Positions 25,630-35,068 are shown, counted from the first letter of the stretch. The stretch is 64,000 nt of DNA from CATOSP01 sp965216155 (GCA_965216155.1 CBDCFD010000007.1:1364001-1428000); one strand, 5' to 3'. Made by a program: numbers and translations. Notes: generated by a model not told the origin, from the sequence alone.

Positions 25630-26652
25630 ATGAACGTAAGGCTTACCATCCTGCTGGTTTTTGTGTTGGTCCTCTTCGGAGGCACATTCGTGATATGGAA
25701 TTTCTGGCTGCGAACCGAGGAAAGGACGCCGGATGAGGACTGGATGTACCGCATCTCGGAAGACGACCTTTATCGCATCGAGGTCAGCAACAGCGGCGTG
25801 GATGCGGTCTACACGAGGAACCCCGGCAGCTTCCGGTGGTATATCCAGGGAGACCCGCCGGTCCCGGTATTCAACGATAAATGGGCCGGGACCCCGTTGT
25901 TGCTCAGTGGCCCCAGGGTTAACCGGACGCTAACGGAAGTTATCGAAAACCCCGCGGCCTACGGGTTGGACCCCCCGGCTTCCCGGGTCAAAGTTGTGGA
26001 CGGGGCCGGTCAGAGCTTCGAGTTTCACATGGGCGGCCCCACTCCGGACGGGTCAAACCAGTACACCAGGCTGGTCGGCCACTCCCAACTCTTCACCGTC
26101 CCGGCAATCTGGGCACAGGTCATCAACCGGCTGGCGCTCGAACCCCCATACCTCCGCCTCTTCCAGCTCGACCTGAAAGAGGACAACGTGGTTTTCGTCA
26201 GTGTCACCGACGGCGATGAGACCATAGAATATGGCCGCAGGAGCGATCTCTCCTGGGTCATCCTTGGCCCTCCCGACACGCCCGAGCCCCAGCAGGCCCC
26301 CGTGGTCGAAAGTGTATGGCGAGACGCTTTGGTATTTCTCCACGGCCCTAGGGCAGACGAGATCGTGGCGGACTCGGTGGAAGACCCCTCCGAATACGGC
26401 CTGGACCCGCCCCAGACCTCGGTTCGGATGGGCAAAGCCGCTGGAGCCGACGTGAAGTTCTTCCTTGGCGGCTCAACTCCCGACGGTAACCATCGTTACG
26501 CGATGGTAGACGAGGAAGACCCCAAGCTCTTCGCAATGCGAAACGACCGGGCCAAACGCATCACCGACCTTGTCGCCAACCCGCCATACATGGAGAAGCC
26601 AATGGAGACGCCTATGGAGAAGCCAGCCGGGGCAACCCAGCCTCCGGGTTGA
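25630..26652 (+). CDS. DUF4340 domain protein, membrane-anchored
   Basis: One N-terminal hydrophobic helix (residues 4-27) is followed by two similar extracytoplasmic repeats. The first reads ENPAAYGLDPPASRVKV with MGGPTPDGSNQYTR, the second EDPSEYGLDPPQTSVRMG with LGGSTPDGNHRYAM. This duplicated pattern is typical of DUF4340, usually coded after GldG-like proteins. The tail has a short repeat, MEKPMETPMEKP. It closes the ABC operon and is probably part of the same envelope complex. Confidence 0.85.
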   Translation: MNVRLTILLVFVLVLFGGTFVIWNFWLRTEERTPDEDWMYRISEDDLYRIEVSNSGVDAVYTRNPGSFRWYIQGDPPVPVFNDKWAGTPLLLSGPRVNRTLTEVIENPAAYGLDPPASRVKVVDGAGQSFEFHMGGPTPDGSNQYTRLVGHSQLFTVPAIWAQVINRLALEPPYLRLFQLDLKEDNVVFVSVTDGDETIEYGRRSDLSWVILGPPDTPEPQQAPVVESVWRDALVFLHGPRADEIVADSVEDPSEYGLDPPQTSVRMGKAAGADVKFFLGGSTPDGNHRYAMVDEEDPKLFAMRNDRAKRITDLVANPPYMEKPMETPMEKPAGATQPPG

Positions 26653-26701
26653 CAAACCAGGTCCTTGTGACGCACAAAGTACAGGCAACCATTCGCAAGA
26701 C

Positions 26702-26723
26702 GCCCCGAGAATATCGGGGCTTT
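26702..26723 (+). terminator. Terminator after the ABC/DUF4340 operon
   Basis: GCCCCGA and TCGGGGC form a 7-bp GC-rich stem with a 5-base loop, followed by TTTG. It separates the ABC operon from cinA. Confidence 0.6.
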
Positions 26724-26746
26724 GTGGTAGAAAAGGGGGGATCCAA

Positions 26747-28012
26747 TTGAAAGCAGAGATCCTGTCCATCGGTACCGAGCTATTGATGGGAGAGTTGACC
26801 GACCTTAACGCCTCGTGGATCGCGTCCAAGCTGCCCGCCCTGGGTATCCAACTCCGCTGGGTATCCATTATTGGAGACGACCTGGACATGCTGGCCGAAG
26901 CGTTCACCCGGGGCTTGCAACGCTCCGGCATCATCTTCACCACCGGGGGACTCGGCCCTACCCAGGACGACCTGACTAGGGAAGGCGTGGCCAGGGCCTT
27001 CGGAGAGGAACCCACAGTCCAAGAAGAGGTGCTGCGCGACCTGGAGCGGTACTTCCAGGCCCGGGGCGCGCCAATGCCCGCCCACAACATCAAACAAGCC
27101 CACTTGATACCCTCGGCCCAATTCATCCCCAACCGCAACGGCACCGCTCCCGGCTGGTGGGCGGAAAAGGACGGCGGGATCATCGTATCCATGCCCGGGC
27201 CTCCGGGAGAGATGCACCCGATCTGGGAAGAGGAAGTGGAACCCAGGCTGCGAAAGTTGGTTACCGAAGAAGTGACCATCACCCGCAACATTAAGACCAT
27301 GGGACTGTCCGAAGCCGCCATCGACGAGATCATCTCCGAATACTTCGGCCTGGAGAACCCATACCTGGGAATCTATTCCAAGGCCGACGGAATCCACCTG
27401 CGTATTATCGCCCGGGCCGGAGACACCGCCGCCGCCTGGGAGATGATCAACCCGGTGGCCCAGGGCATCGAGGAGCGGCTTGGCCCCTATGTTTGGGGCT
27501 ACGACGACGAGACCCCGGAGCAGTCGGTGGGTCAAATCCTCAAGGAGCGCGGCCTTACCCTGGCGACTATGGAGTCCTGCACCGGCGGGTTCTTGGTGAA
27601 CTGCATAACCGACGTGCCCGACAGCGTCAGCTACTACAAAGGCGGGGTTGTGGCCTACACCAACGAGATGAAGGTCGCCAGCGGCGTGCCCGCCGACATC
27701 ATTGAACGTCACGGCGCGATCAGCCCGGAGACGGCCAGGGCCATGGCCATAGCCGCTGCTGGAAGCCTGGGCGCGGACTATGGCATCGGTATCTCCGGAG
27801 TCGCCGGACCGGATCGGGAGGAAGACCAACCCCCCGGCCTCGCCTACCTCTCCATCGTAGGTCCCGGCGAAGGCGCGGAGATGGAAATGCGCGTCCCTCC
27901 CCGCCGCGTCACCATCAAACGCCGCATGTCCAACACTGCGCTGATCGAACTCCGCAAGCTCCTAACCGCCGCCAACCCCGGAACGAAAGTCCCTCCCGGC
28001 GGCCTGCTCTAG
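26747..28012 (+). CDS. cinA: CinA: nicotinamide-nucleotide amidase / competence-damage protein
   Basis: The protein has the N-terminal MoCF-like domain (EILSIGTELLMGELTDLNAS; TTGGLGPTQDDLTREGVA) and the C-terminal CinA amidase domain (ATMESCTGGFLVN, SVSYYKGGVVAYTNEMK). The C-terminal domain deamidates NMN in pyridine nucleotide salvage; the N-terminal domain hydrolyses ADP-ribose-type substrates. The start is TTG 26747, after AAAAGGGGGG, because homology begins with KAEILSIG; this gives 421 residues, normal for CinA. A diverged copy of its last 28 codons lies at 34036. Confidence 0.92.
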   Translation: MKAEILSIGTELLMGELTDLNASWIASKLPALGIQLRWVSIIGDDLDMLAEAFTRGLQRSGIIFTTGGLGPTQDDLTREGVARAFGEEPTVQEEVLRDLERYFQARGAPMPAHNIKQAHLIPSAQFIPNRNGTAPGWWAEKDGGIIVSMPGPPGEMHPIWEEEVEPRLRKLVTEEVTITRNIKTMGLSEAAIDEIISEYFGLENPYLGIYSKADGIHLRIIARAGDTAAAWEMINPVAQGIEERLGPYVWGYDDETPEQSVGQILKERGLTLATMESCTGGFLVNCITDVPDSVSYYKGGVVAYTNEMKVASGVPADIIERHGAISPETARAMAIAAAGSLGADYGIGISGVAGPDREEDQPPGLAYLSIVGPGEGAEMEMRVPPRRVTIKRRMSNTALIELRKLLTAANPGTKVPPGGLL

Positions 28013-28407
28013 TTTTCCCGCTAATTACCCACACCGGAACACGGACCGGAGAGGCTAAAGCTCCAACTGCCCGGAAGGGTCTTTCAGTTCTCAAACTCAT
28101 ACCCTAAGACGGCTACGAGACCCGCTCATGCCGAGTGAAACGCAGTGCGGCCGAAGGACTTTCTGGGCTGGGGACGGCCTTTCGACTACACCTCGCTACG
28201 CCTACAGCTTCACTCCCCTGCGCTCAGCGGACAGAGGTATGTATTTAATTTGAGACTTATGCAGTTGAACGCGAGACCGTATAGTCGGGCAGGCTTGATC
28301 AGATACTAAATCGTCCCGAAATGCTCGCTATCGGGCCCATTCTGGCATTCCGGCGTATGCCGGAGTCCAGGGGTGGCGATGCCGGTTCGTAGCTGCAATC
28401 TCCTTTT
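28013..28407. other. Intergenic DNA with repeat-derived sequence
   Basis: No coding region is visible. It holds an IS-end-like sequence at 28223-28244 and a short palindrome of the REP type near 28350. The segment 28223-28429 is bounded by inverted ends of the IS4-like family and may be a deleted copy of it. Confidence 0.5.
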
Positions 28408-28429
28408 AACATACCCTTCTCAGCCCTTC
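28223..28429. mobile_element. Putative non-autonomous derivative of the IS4-like element
   Basis: The left end reads CTCAGCGGACAGAGGTATGT and the right end, inverted, GGGCTGAGAAGGGTATGTTA. Both resemble the ends of the intact element at 31586-32921 (CAGCCGACAGGGGTATGTAT and GGGCTGAGAGGGGTATGTAT). About 207 bp with no coding sequence fits an internally deleted copy. Target duplications were not found. Confidence 0.45.
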
Positions 28430-28500
28430 AAGAAGGGGGGATTGAGGGGGATTTTCGTTAGGTCAGTTCAAACAGTACCGGCTTTGCACATGCCCTGCCG
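28408..28500 (+). repeat. Long imperfect inverted repeat flanking the M16 gene, left copy
   Basis: This stretch recurs inverted at 31512-31606. The best-matching core is GATTTTCGTTAGGTCAGTTC (followed by AAACA), identical in both copies, with weaker matches on each side (ACATACCC outward, TTTGCACA inward). Confidence 0.65.
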
Positions 28501-28553
28501 TGGAGACCGTGGAGCTCCGCGCGCTCGTATTGTGCTGTCGGCCTCCTCATAGC

Positions 28554-31430
28554 TCAGGGCACGATCACCTCCACCCTGCCAATGTTCAGCGCCCGCACCT
28601 GTTCCTCGATCGTGTCGAGATCCCCGGCGATGACCCAGGTCAAACGGTCCGGGTGAATGAGTTCGCGCGCCGCCGCTTGGACTTGGTCCAGCGTCACGTT
28701 CTCTAATGCCGCGCCATAGATCTCCGGATGATTCCAGGGGCGTCCGATATCTTCGCTGGACACTAGTATTACAACGACGCTTCATCAAATAGGGTGGCTC
28801 GTGAGCGGAAATTGTATTGGGGAACGAACGGGCGCGAAGCTGCCGTGCAAGCTGGCCTATAGCCGGGAAGGGATTCCCAAGAGCCCTTTCATGCCAACCG
28901 TCGTTGTAATACTAGGCTCCTGAGCACGGACTTTCCGGTTTGATACTCACCGCCGAGTCCGCGGCTGCGTGAAGAGCGCCGCCGGTTGAACTCTTCCTCC
29001 GTAGCGGGGCGCTGTTCGAGATACTCGGCCAATTCGCGTTGCAGTTCAACGATGGCGTCCGCCGTCCTGTCAGCCTGCACGTAGGAAGCGATACCGAAGG
29101 CGCTCTGGTACTTATCGACTGAGAGAAAGCTGTTCGCCCCGTAGCTCCAGCCCTTGTCCTCGCGCAGGTTGGCGCCGAGGGGGCTGATGATGCTGGCGCC
29201 GCCGATCACGTAGTTGGCAATTTCCCGCGCCACATCCGGCTCGATTGGGGTTGGCGCCGCCACGTGCCCGGCAAGGATATAGCTCGACTCGGCGCCGGGA
29301 ATATCCACCAGGAACACGCGCGGGCCGTCCGGCAGCGTTACCATCGAGGGCGTGGCGGCTTCGCCCGTGGGTGCACGCCGCGGCCAGTCGGCGAAGGCCG
29401 TCTCGACCATCCCGGCGAGTTCGTCCACGCTCGCATTGCCGACTGCGAACACTGTGAAGGGCGCGCCCAGGACCCGCTTCCGGTGATAGGCAACCACGGC
29501 GTCGCGCGTGATGGCCGGGATGTCCGCTTCCGTTAGCCGCCGTCCGTAGACATGGCCGGCGCCATATATCTTTTCCATGAGCAATGCTCCGGACACGGTC
29601 CCGGCATCCTTGCGGTTTGCTTTGATGGCTGCGATTTGCCGCTTCCTGGCAAGTTCAAGCTGCTCTTCGGGATAGGTGGGGTTGCTGAGCAATTCGGCAA
29701 CGAGAGCGAGAGTCTCGGGCAGGTTCGCGGTGAGTCCACCAGTCTCAACCGTACTTGAAACGAAGCCGCTCTCGACGTCCACATAGGAGCCCAGCCGCTC
29801 GAGCTCGCCTTCGATAGCCGCGGCGTCGCGCATGCCTGCACCACTGGTGAGTTCTTCGAACGCCGTGTTGGTCACTCCGTAGTTCCCGGTGGCCGAGTCG
29901 TCTATGCTGCCGAAGTTGAATCGAATGACGAGATCGGTGACGGGCAACGCTTGGCGACGCACCATGACCAGGCGAATTCCACTGTCCAACGTGCGTTCTT
30001 CGACCGCCGGGAATTGCAGCCCCGGAGTCGCCGCCAATGCCGGCATGCTGGAGCGGTCCGCGCCCTCCGTTGCCGAGGCAAGGCGTCCAAAGGGCAGTCC
30101 GGTCAATTCGTAATAGGGACGCGTCAGCCACTCATTGGCAAGTTCGGAAAGGCCCCTGGAGGTGGCCGCCTGAGATTCTGCGAGCTCTTTCTTGAAACGC
30201 AGCGGGTCATTGTGGTACACGGCGCCCTCCAGGAGCGCTTCGGCTTTGTTCGAGGGTTTTTCAAAGGAGCGCACGGTGCCGATGAGCTCCTTTGTGAGCA
30301 GGCTCTCCAGGCGGTTGGGGTCGGGGCCGGTTGCCAGGAACCCGGCGAGGGTCTCATCGAGCACGCGCCGGGCCTCGTCGGCATCCGCTCCCGGCAAAAG
30401 TTTTACTTCAATTCCGAACAGCGACGCGATTTCATACTCACCAACCCCCGCGCCGACGTCCGAGGCGAGTTGGCGCTCCTCCACCAGGGCCTGGTAAAGG
30501 GGCGACGCGCGGCCCGAGGCGAACGCGTCGCCCCACAGCGATAAGCCCACCGACTCGCGCAAGTCGGACGGGACTGGCCAATAGCGCACAATGAACCCGG
30601 CGGATGCGTGGTCGTAGATGGTTTCGTGGCGGTTTTCGGTGAGTTTCGGCACCCATTCGGTCACGCGGCTCACGGGGTCGCCGACCGGCGCGTCGCCGTA
30701 GTACTTCTCCATCAACGGCTTGGCGGTCTCGACATCCATGTCACCAGCCAACGCAATGACGGCGTTAGGCGCGCCGTAGTACTGCTTGAGCCAGGCTTTC
30801 ACATCCTCGATGGAGGCGGCATTGAGGTCTTCCAGCGACCCGATGACCGTGTGCCGGTAGGGATGGCCGGGTGGAAAGAGGCCGCGTAGTATGTACTCTG
30901 TTAAAGTGCCGAAGGGAGCATTGGCACTTTGACGCTTTTCGTTCTGCACCACCCCGCGCTGCTCATCGAGCTTCTCCTGGGTAATGTCCAAGTGCGAGAA
31001 GCGGTCGGACTCAATCCAGAGCAGGCGTTCCAGGGCCTCAGTCGGCACCGTCTCATAGTAGTTGGTCCTGTCGTAGTTAGTGGTGCCATTCACATCGGTG
31101 GCGCCGATTTCGCTCATCGCCTGGAAGTATTCAACGTTATAGTGTTCGCTGCCCTGGAACATCAGGTGCTCGAACAGGTGCGCGAAGCCGGTCTTGCCTT
31201 CCGGCTCATCCTTGGAACCCACGTGAAACCAGGTGCTCATGTACACTGTGGGAGACGAGCGGTCTGTATGCACGATGACGCGCAGGCCATTGTCGAGCCG
31301 GAACTCGTCATAGACGATGTCGATGGGGACGTCGGTGTCCTCGTGTGCCGCCACAAGCGCGGCGAAGGCGGCGCAGAACGAGAACGAGAACCGAGATGGC
31401 TGCCAGTAGACGGATCGGTGAGTTGGTCAT
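28554..31430 (-). pseudogene. M16 zinc peptidase (two-domain), disrupted by a MITE and a 5' frameshift
   Basis: The main frame (31354 to 28889) encodes a two-domain M16 peptidase: HLFEHLMFQGSEH with the inverted zinc motif HxxEH, then the second inactive domain with GYGVTNTAFEEL-like sequence. It ends in seven foreign codons from a MITE at 28767-28911. The lost C-terminus continues beyond it as VSSEDIGRPWNHPEIYGAAL to VEVIVP (stop at 28554). Upstream, ATG 31430 opens a signal peptide (MTNSPIRLLAAISVLVLV) in a different frame from FCAAFAALVAAHEDTD, which joins the main frame; the switch lies at a TTCTCG repeat. Two lesions suggest a dying gene, though a truncated product from GTG 31354 could still be made. 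Confidence 0.75.
28767..28911. mobile_element. 145-bp MITE inserted in the M16 peptidase gene
   Basis: Perfect 13-bp terminal inverted repeats TATTACAACGACG are flanked on both sides by CTAG (28763-28766 and 28912-28915), a 4-bp target duplication. Removing the element and one CTAG restores the M16 reading frame across the site (RSLVSSEDIG). There is no coding capacity. CTAG fits the YTAR target preference of IS5-type elements, so an IS5-like transposase probably moved it. Confidence 0.85.
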
Positions 31431-31511
31431 GTTCACCCCATAAGCCCGTTTGAGTCATCTGCCCACTGTAGAATTCCATCCCCGTGCCGGATTGTCAAGG
31501 CCAAGTGTTGC

Positions 31512-31606
31512 CAGGCAGCGCCTGTGCAAAGTCAGTGGTGTTTGAACTGACCTAACGAAAATCTCCCCTCAACCCCCTTTTCCAACAGCCGACAGGGGTA
31601 TGTATG
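31512..31606 (-). repeat. Long imperfect inverted repeat flanking the M16 gene, right copy
   Basis: Inverted partner of 28408-28500. Its outer part overlaps the left end of the IS4-like element, so the M16 gene is framed by two oppositely oriented ends of the same repeat family. Confidence 0.65.
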
Positions 31607-32921
31607 GACTGAAATTGGTCTGAGAACTTGGAAAACGCACGGGATTCCGGCATCTTGTTTGTTGCAACGAAACCGGATGCCGGAGGTCTCCCATGCGCCT
31701 TCCCAGGGAATGCTACCGGATGAAGCAGCTCGTTGAAACGCATTTGCCCCACCTCAGCCGGCTGCAATTGACCGGGTTGGTCCTGTGGGTGTGCGGGACT
31801 ATTCAGGCTGGGAGTTCCTGTCAGAATGCCGTCGCCACCGCCCTATCGACCAGGGGCAACTGGAACAGCATAAGGCAGTACCTCCGGGAATGGTTGTTTG
31901 ACGGGAGCCATCGGGCGCGTCCCTGCAGGACCGAACTGGACGTGAGCCTCTGCTTCGCGCCGCTGCTCAGGTGGGTCCTTGTGTGGTGGCGTTCCGATAG
32001 GCTGGCATTGGCGATTGACCCGGCGTTGAAAGGAACGGATACCACCGCCATAGTCATCAGCATGGTCTACCGGAGTTGCGCGATTCCCGTGGCCTGGCGC
32101 ATCCTGCGCGCCAACAAACCCGGGGCCTGGATGGACCCGATAGTCGAACTGCTCCAAGCGCCGGCCCCGGCGGCGCCGCAGGGCATGAGCGTGATTGTGC
32201 TGTGTGACCGGGGCCTGACCAGTCCGAAACTGTGGCGCCGGATCTGCGCTCAAGGCTGGCATCCCTACATTATGTATCCGAAAAACGTCACCTTCTGCGC
32301 CGATGGCGGTCGCCGCCTTCCCGCGCGAACCTTCGTTCCCCGGCCGGATACCGGGTGGGTTGGGAGTGGGACGGCGTTCAGCAAGGCAACAGTAAAGCGC
32401 CGTTGCACGTTGATTGCGGTCTGGTATGTTGAGCAAGATGGACCGTGGACCATATTGACCGGCCTTCCGCCCGAGCAGGCGGGCATGAGTTGGTACGCGC
32501 TCCGATTCTGGATTGAGGTGGGGTTCAAGGCGGTCAAGAGCGCCGGATGGCAATGGCAGAGGACGCAGAGGACTGACCCGGCGCGGATTTCCCGGCATTG
32601 GCTCGTGCTGCCGGTGGCGGCTATGCTGAATCTGGCCTATGGGACGAGGGTCGAAGACGCCTTTGACCGTAAGACCTCCCCGGACAGTCTTCGAACGCCT
32701 CCAAAGGTGCTGGCGCCCACCCACCGCAGTAGTTGGAGCAGGCCTGGGCGGACAGTCAGCATAATCGGGTACGGCGTCGCCTGGCTGAACAAGTTGATGC
32801 ATCAGGGAAGGCTCTGGCGCCGGGTGTGGCTGCTGCCGGAGCCGTGGCCGGAACCCAAACCCAACTTGGAGATCACCTGCCATGCCCCTGCATGAAACCC
32901 TATACATACCCCTCTCAGCCC
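31586..32921 (+). mobile_element. IS4-like insertion sequence
   Basis: The element is about 1.34 kb. The left end CAGCCGACAGGGGTATGTAT and the inverted right end GGGCTGAGAGGGGTATGTAT form imperfect terminal repeats of about 20 bp around one transposase gene. No clear target duplication could be read, so the exact borders are approximate. Confidence 0.65.
31693..32895 (+). CDS. IS4-family DDE transposase
   Basis: The 400-residue protein has the DDE triad in IS4 spacing: Asp109 in LALAIDPALKG, Asp172 in VIVLCDRGLTS, and Glu275 in LRFWIEVGFKAVKSAGW, the latter matching the IS4 Y-(2)-R-(3)-E-(6)-K signature loosely. It appears full length with no stops. It cuts and rejoins the ends of its own element and probably those of related non-autonomous copies nearby. 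Confidence 0.82.
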   Translation: MRLPRECYRMKQLVETHLPHLSRLQLTGLVLWVCGTIQAGSSCQNAVATALSTRGNWNSIRQYLREWLFDGSHRARPCRTELDVSLCFAPLLRWVLVWWRSDRLALAIDPALKGTDTTAIVISMVYRSCAIPVAWRILRANKPGAWMDPIVELLQAPAPAAPQGMSVIVLCDRGLTSPKLWRRICAQGWHPYIMYPKNVTFCADGGRRLPARTFVPRPDTGWVGSGTAFSKATVKRRCTLIAVWYVEQDGPWTILTGLPPEQAGMSWYALRFWIEVGFKAVKSAGWQWQRTQRTDPARISRHWLVLPVAAMLNLAYGTRVEDAFDRKTSPDSLRTPPKVLAPTHRSSWSRPGRTVSIIGYGVAWLNKLMHQGRLWRRVWLLPEPWPEPKPNLEITCHAPA

Positions 32922-33051
32922 GCTCAGGGGGGCGGAGACCGTGTGGCGAAATTGACTTCGGATAGACCATGAACTCCCCTGTACCACTCGGTATCGGCTG
33001 GTTGTATTCGCCCGGTATAATCGGCACAGAATTAAACCTCGGAGGTGTGCG

Positions 33052-34011
33052 ATGGCGACGGTTAACTCGGTCCTGGGGCCAATGGATAGCGCCGACCTGG
33101 GATTTACCCTCCCCCACGAGCACCTAATCGATTCCTCGGCGGGGATCCGGGTGTCCTACGGTGAGTTGGAACTGCGGGACCGCGCGATGGACATGGCGGC
33201 CGAAGACTTCAATGCCGCCAAAGCCGGAGGTGTGGATACAGTCATAGAAGTCTCACCCATGGACCTGGGCCGGGATGTGGTGCTGATGCGCGAGGTCTCC
33301 CAGGAAACCGGCGTGAACTTCATCTGCTGCACCGGCTGCTGGCTGGACATTCCCCGTAGCTTTTGGGGCCGGACTCCCGACTTCATTGCCGATCTATGGG
33401 TCCGAGAAATCGAGCAGGGCATCGATGGCACAGACATCCGGGCTGGTATAATCAAGGTTGCCACCAGCGACCCCATCACGGAAAACGAAGAGCTTATGCT
33501 CCGCGCCTGCGCCAGGACTCACCTGCGTACCGGCGTGCCCATCACCACACACACGCCTTCCCAGTCTCGAATCGGCGAAAGACAGGTGGCCATCCTGACC
33601 GGGGAGGGCGTTGCGCCGCAGAACATCTACGTCGGCCACATCAACCAGACCCTGGACCCGGACTACCATCGGGAATTGGCACGGTTGGGAGTCTGGCTCG
33701 GTTGGGACATCAACAACCCCTTCGACCGGCCACATCTTCCTCCCTGGGAACAACGCGCCGACTACCTGAAGGGCCTCCTCGACGAAGGTCTCGCGGCCAA
33801 TCTCATGATGTCCCACGACTGGAACGTGGTGCTCTCTCGAATCAGCACGCTCGGTTTCCCGGGCAGGGAAGGCAACCCCGACGGCTACCTCTGGCTCAGC
33901 CGGGCCTTCATCCCAAGGCTCAGGTCCCTGGGTGTCCCAGAAAGTGTCATCGGCCAAATGATGATCGGCAACCCCCGAAAGTATTTCGAGGGCGTTAAGC
34001 CGTCAGCATAA
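33052..34011 (+). CDS. Phosphotriesterase family metal-dependent hydrolase
   Basis: The 319-residue TIM-barrel protein has the family's metal ligands: PHEHL near residue 22, the bridging Lys in GIIKVATSDPIT, ITTHTPS, VGHINQT, and Asp in MMSHDWN. These proteins hydrolyse phosphotriesters, lactones or related esters with two metal ions; natural substrates are often lactones. The ATG follows CGGAGGTG. It lies between the IS4-like element and a zone of gene fragments, and nothing nearby points to a substrate. Confidence 0.85.
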   Translation: MATVNSVLGPMDSADLGFTLPHEHLIDSSAGIRVSYGELELRDRAMDMAAEDFNAAKAGGVDTVIEVSPMDLGRDVVLMREVSQETGVNFICCTGCWLDIPRSFWGRTPDFIADLWVREIEQGIDGTDIRAGIIKVATSDPITENEELMLRACARTHLRTGVPITTHTPSQSRIGERQVAILTGEGVAPQNIYVGHINQTLDPDYHRELARLGVWLGWDINNPFDRPHLPPWEQRADYLKGLLDEGLAANLMMSHDWNVVLSRISTLGFPGREGNPDGYLWLSRAFIPRLRSLGVPESVIGQMMIGNPRKYFEGVKPSA

Positions 34012-34035
34012 GTTGGGCCCAACGGGGTAAAGGAA

Positions 34036-34120
34036 ATGAAACTGCGGGTGCCTCACCGCAGGGTCACGGTAAAACGCCGCATCTCTAACATCGCGCTGAT
34101 TGAACTGAGCAAGATGGTGG
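34036..34120 (+). pseudogene. Diverged copy of the cinA 3' end
   Basis: MKLRVPHRRVTVKRRISNIA, then LIELSKMV, matches the last codons of CinA (MEMRVPPRRVTIKRRMSNTA, LIELRKLL) at 27885-27960. Only this tail is present; the rest of the gene is absent. It is an old gene fragment. Confidence 0.65.
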
Positions 34121-34169
34121 GGGCTGGGCGTAGCTGGCGGCTGTCCAGTAGAAACGAGGGCATTGAGGG

Positions 34170-34470
34170 ATTAAGAGAGAATCGTTGCGCCGATTTCCCT
34201 GGCTATCGCCGTATTCATGGCTATTGCCTGCGCTGGCAGCGCGCCCGCACCCACGACCATACCGGCGGTGTCCGAACCCCACGCCGGATGTTGCGGCAAC
34301 GGTGGAGGCGGCAATTCAGGCAACTTTAGCCGCTGCTCCGACGCCTTCGCCAGTGCCCACTCCTACACCGACTCCAGAACCTGCCCAGACGCCCAGGCCA
34401 ACGGCAACGCCTACGCCGGAGCCACCGCTACGCCCACACCCGGAATCCGGGTATCTACGCAGCGCGGCCC
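34170..34470 (+). pseudogene. Frameshifted lipoprotein with Pro/Thr-rich repeats
   Basis: One frame gives a lipoprotein leader, APISLAIAVFMAIACAGS (lipobox AIAC). After about 34270 a second frame gives PTPDVAATVEAAIQATLAAA and then PTPSPVPTPTPTPEPAQTP-type repeats, a design common in this phylum. The frame break and abrupt end indicate a remnant. Confidence 0.5.
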
Positions 34471-34798
34471 TCTGAGCGGCCTGCTCCAGCACGTCCCGTG
34501 CCCACGAGTTGAGGCTTTTCCCTTCGCGGGCGGCCGCATCGGCGACGTGTCGATGCAACTCCGGTGATACCCGCAGGACAAACTTTCCTGACAGGTGCTT
34601 TTCAGGTGCTTCCCCCAATTCGGCGCAAAACTCCAAGTAGTCCTCAACTGAGTCGGCAAGGGCTTCCCGAAGCTCGCTAACGGACGTTCCCTGAAACGTA
34701 ATCACGTCTCGAAGATTGACGACGTGGCCATGAAAAAAGCCGGCCTCGTCGTCAAATTCAACCTGCCCAGTATAGTCTTTGTACTGCATCACAAACAT
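34316..34798 (-). CDS. HicB-family protein with an abnormal C-terminal extension
   Basis: From ATG 34798, preceded by GGAAGG, the protein reads YKDYTGQVEFDDEAGFFHG, VVNLRDVITFQGTSV and SGKFVLRVSPELHRHVADAA, a HicB-type antitoxin with its C-terminal DNA-binding helix region (KSLNSWARDVLEQAA). After about residue 115 it continues into Gly/Val repeats that are simply the reverse strand of the Pro/Thr-rich lipoprotein remnant. The natural stop was probably lost when the fragments joined. There is no hicA gene beside it. Confidence 0.7.
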   Translation of the reverse strand: MFVMQYKDYTGQVEFDDEAGFFHGHVVNLRDVITFQGTSVSELREALADSVEDYLEFCAELGEAPEKHLSGKFVLRVSPELHRHVADAAAREGKSLNSWARDVLEQAAQRAALRRYPDSGCGRSGGSGVGVAVGLGVWAGSGVGVGVGTGEGVGAAAKVA

Positions 34799-34969
34799 CT
34801 TAATGTGCCTTCCGATAGCTTTTCTGATCAACCTTACTCTTGAACGTCTGACTTCCCGGTATCCTTATCCGTCAGAGATAATTCTAGCGTTGCGTAGGAA
34901 TTCTCGCGTGCGTGTGACGGTCCCCCTAGCTGCCTCGCGCTGAGGATATGGACGGTGAAATACCGCTAA

Positions 34970-35004
34970 AACAAGACCCGCCCCAATGCGGGGCGGGTCT
35001 TGTT
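34970..35004 (-). terminator. Strong hairpin, copy B
   Basis: AACAAGACCCGCCCC and GGGGCGGGTCTTGTT form a perfect 15-bp stem with a 5-base loop. It follows the copied VWA 3' end, as the hairpin at 36101-36142 follows the real gene. Stem differences between the copies are compensatory. Confidence 0.65.
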
Positions 35005-35068
35005 AGAGGGCATACCAAGAGCATCCCCCAGTTTCGCACAAGCAAAATTGGCGGCTTGACCCCAGCGC

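Noticed and set aside
31843..33123. A 426-codon minus-strand open frame across the transposase
   Set aside because: It is antisense to the intact IS4-like transposase, which has a clear DDE triad; the composition is Pro/Arg/Gln-rich noise.
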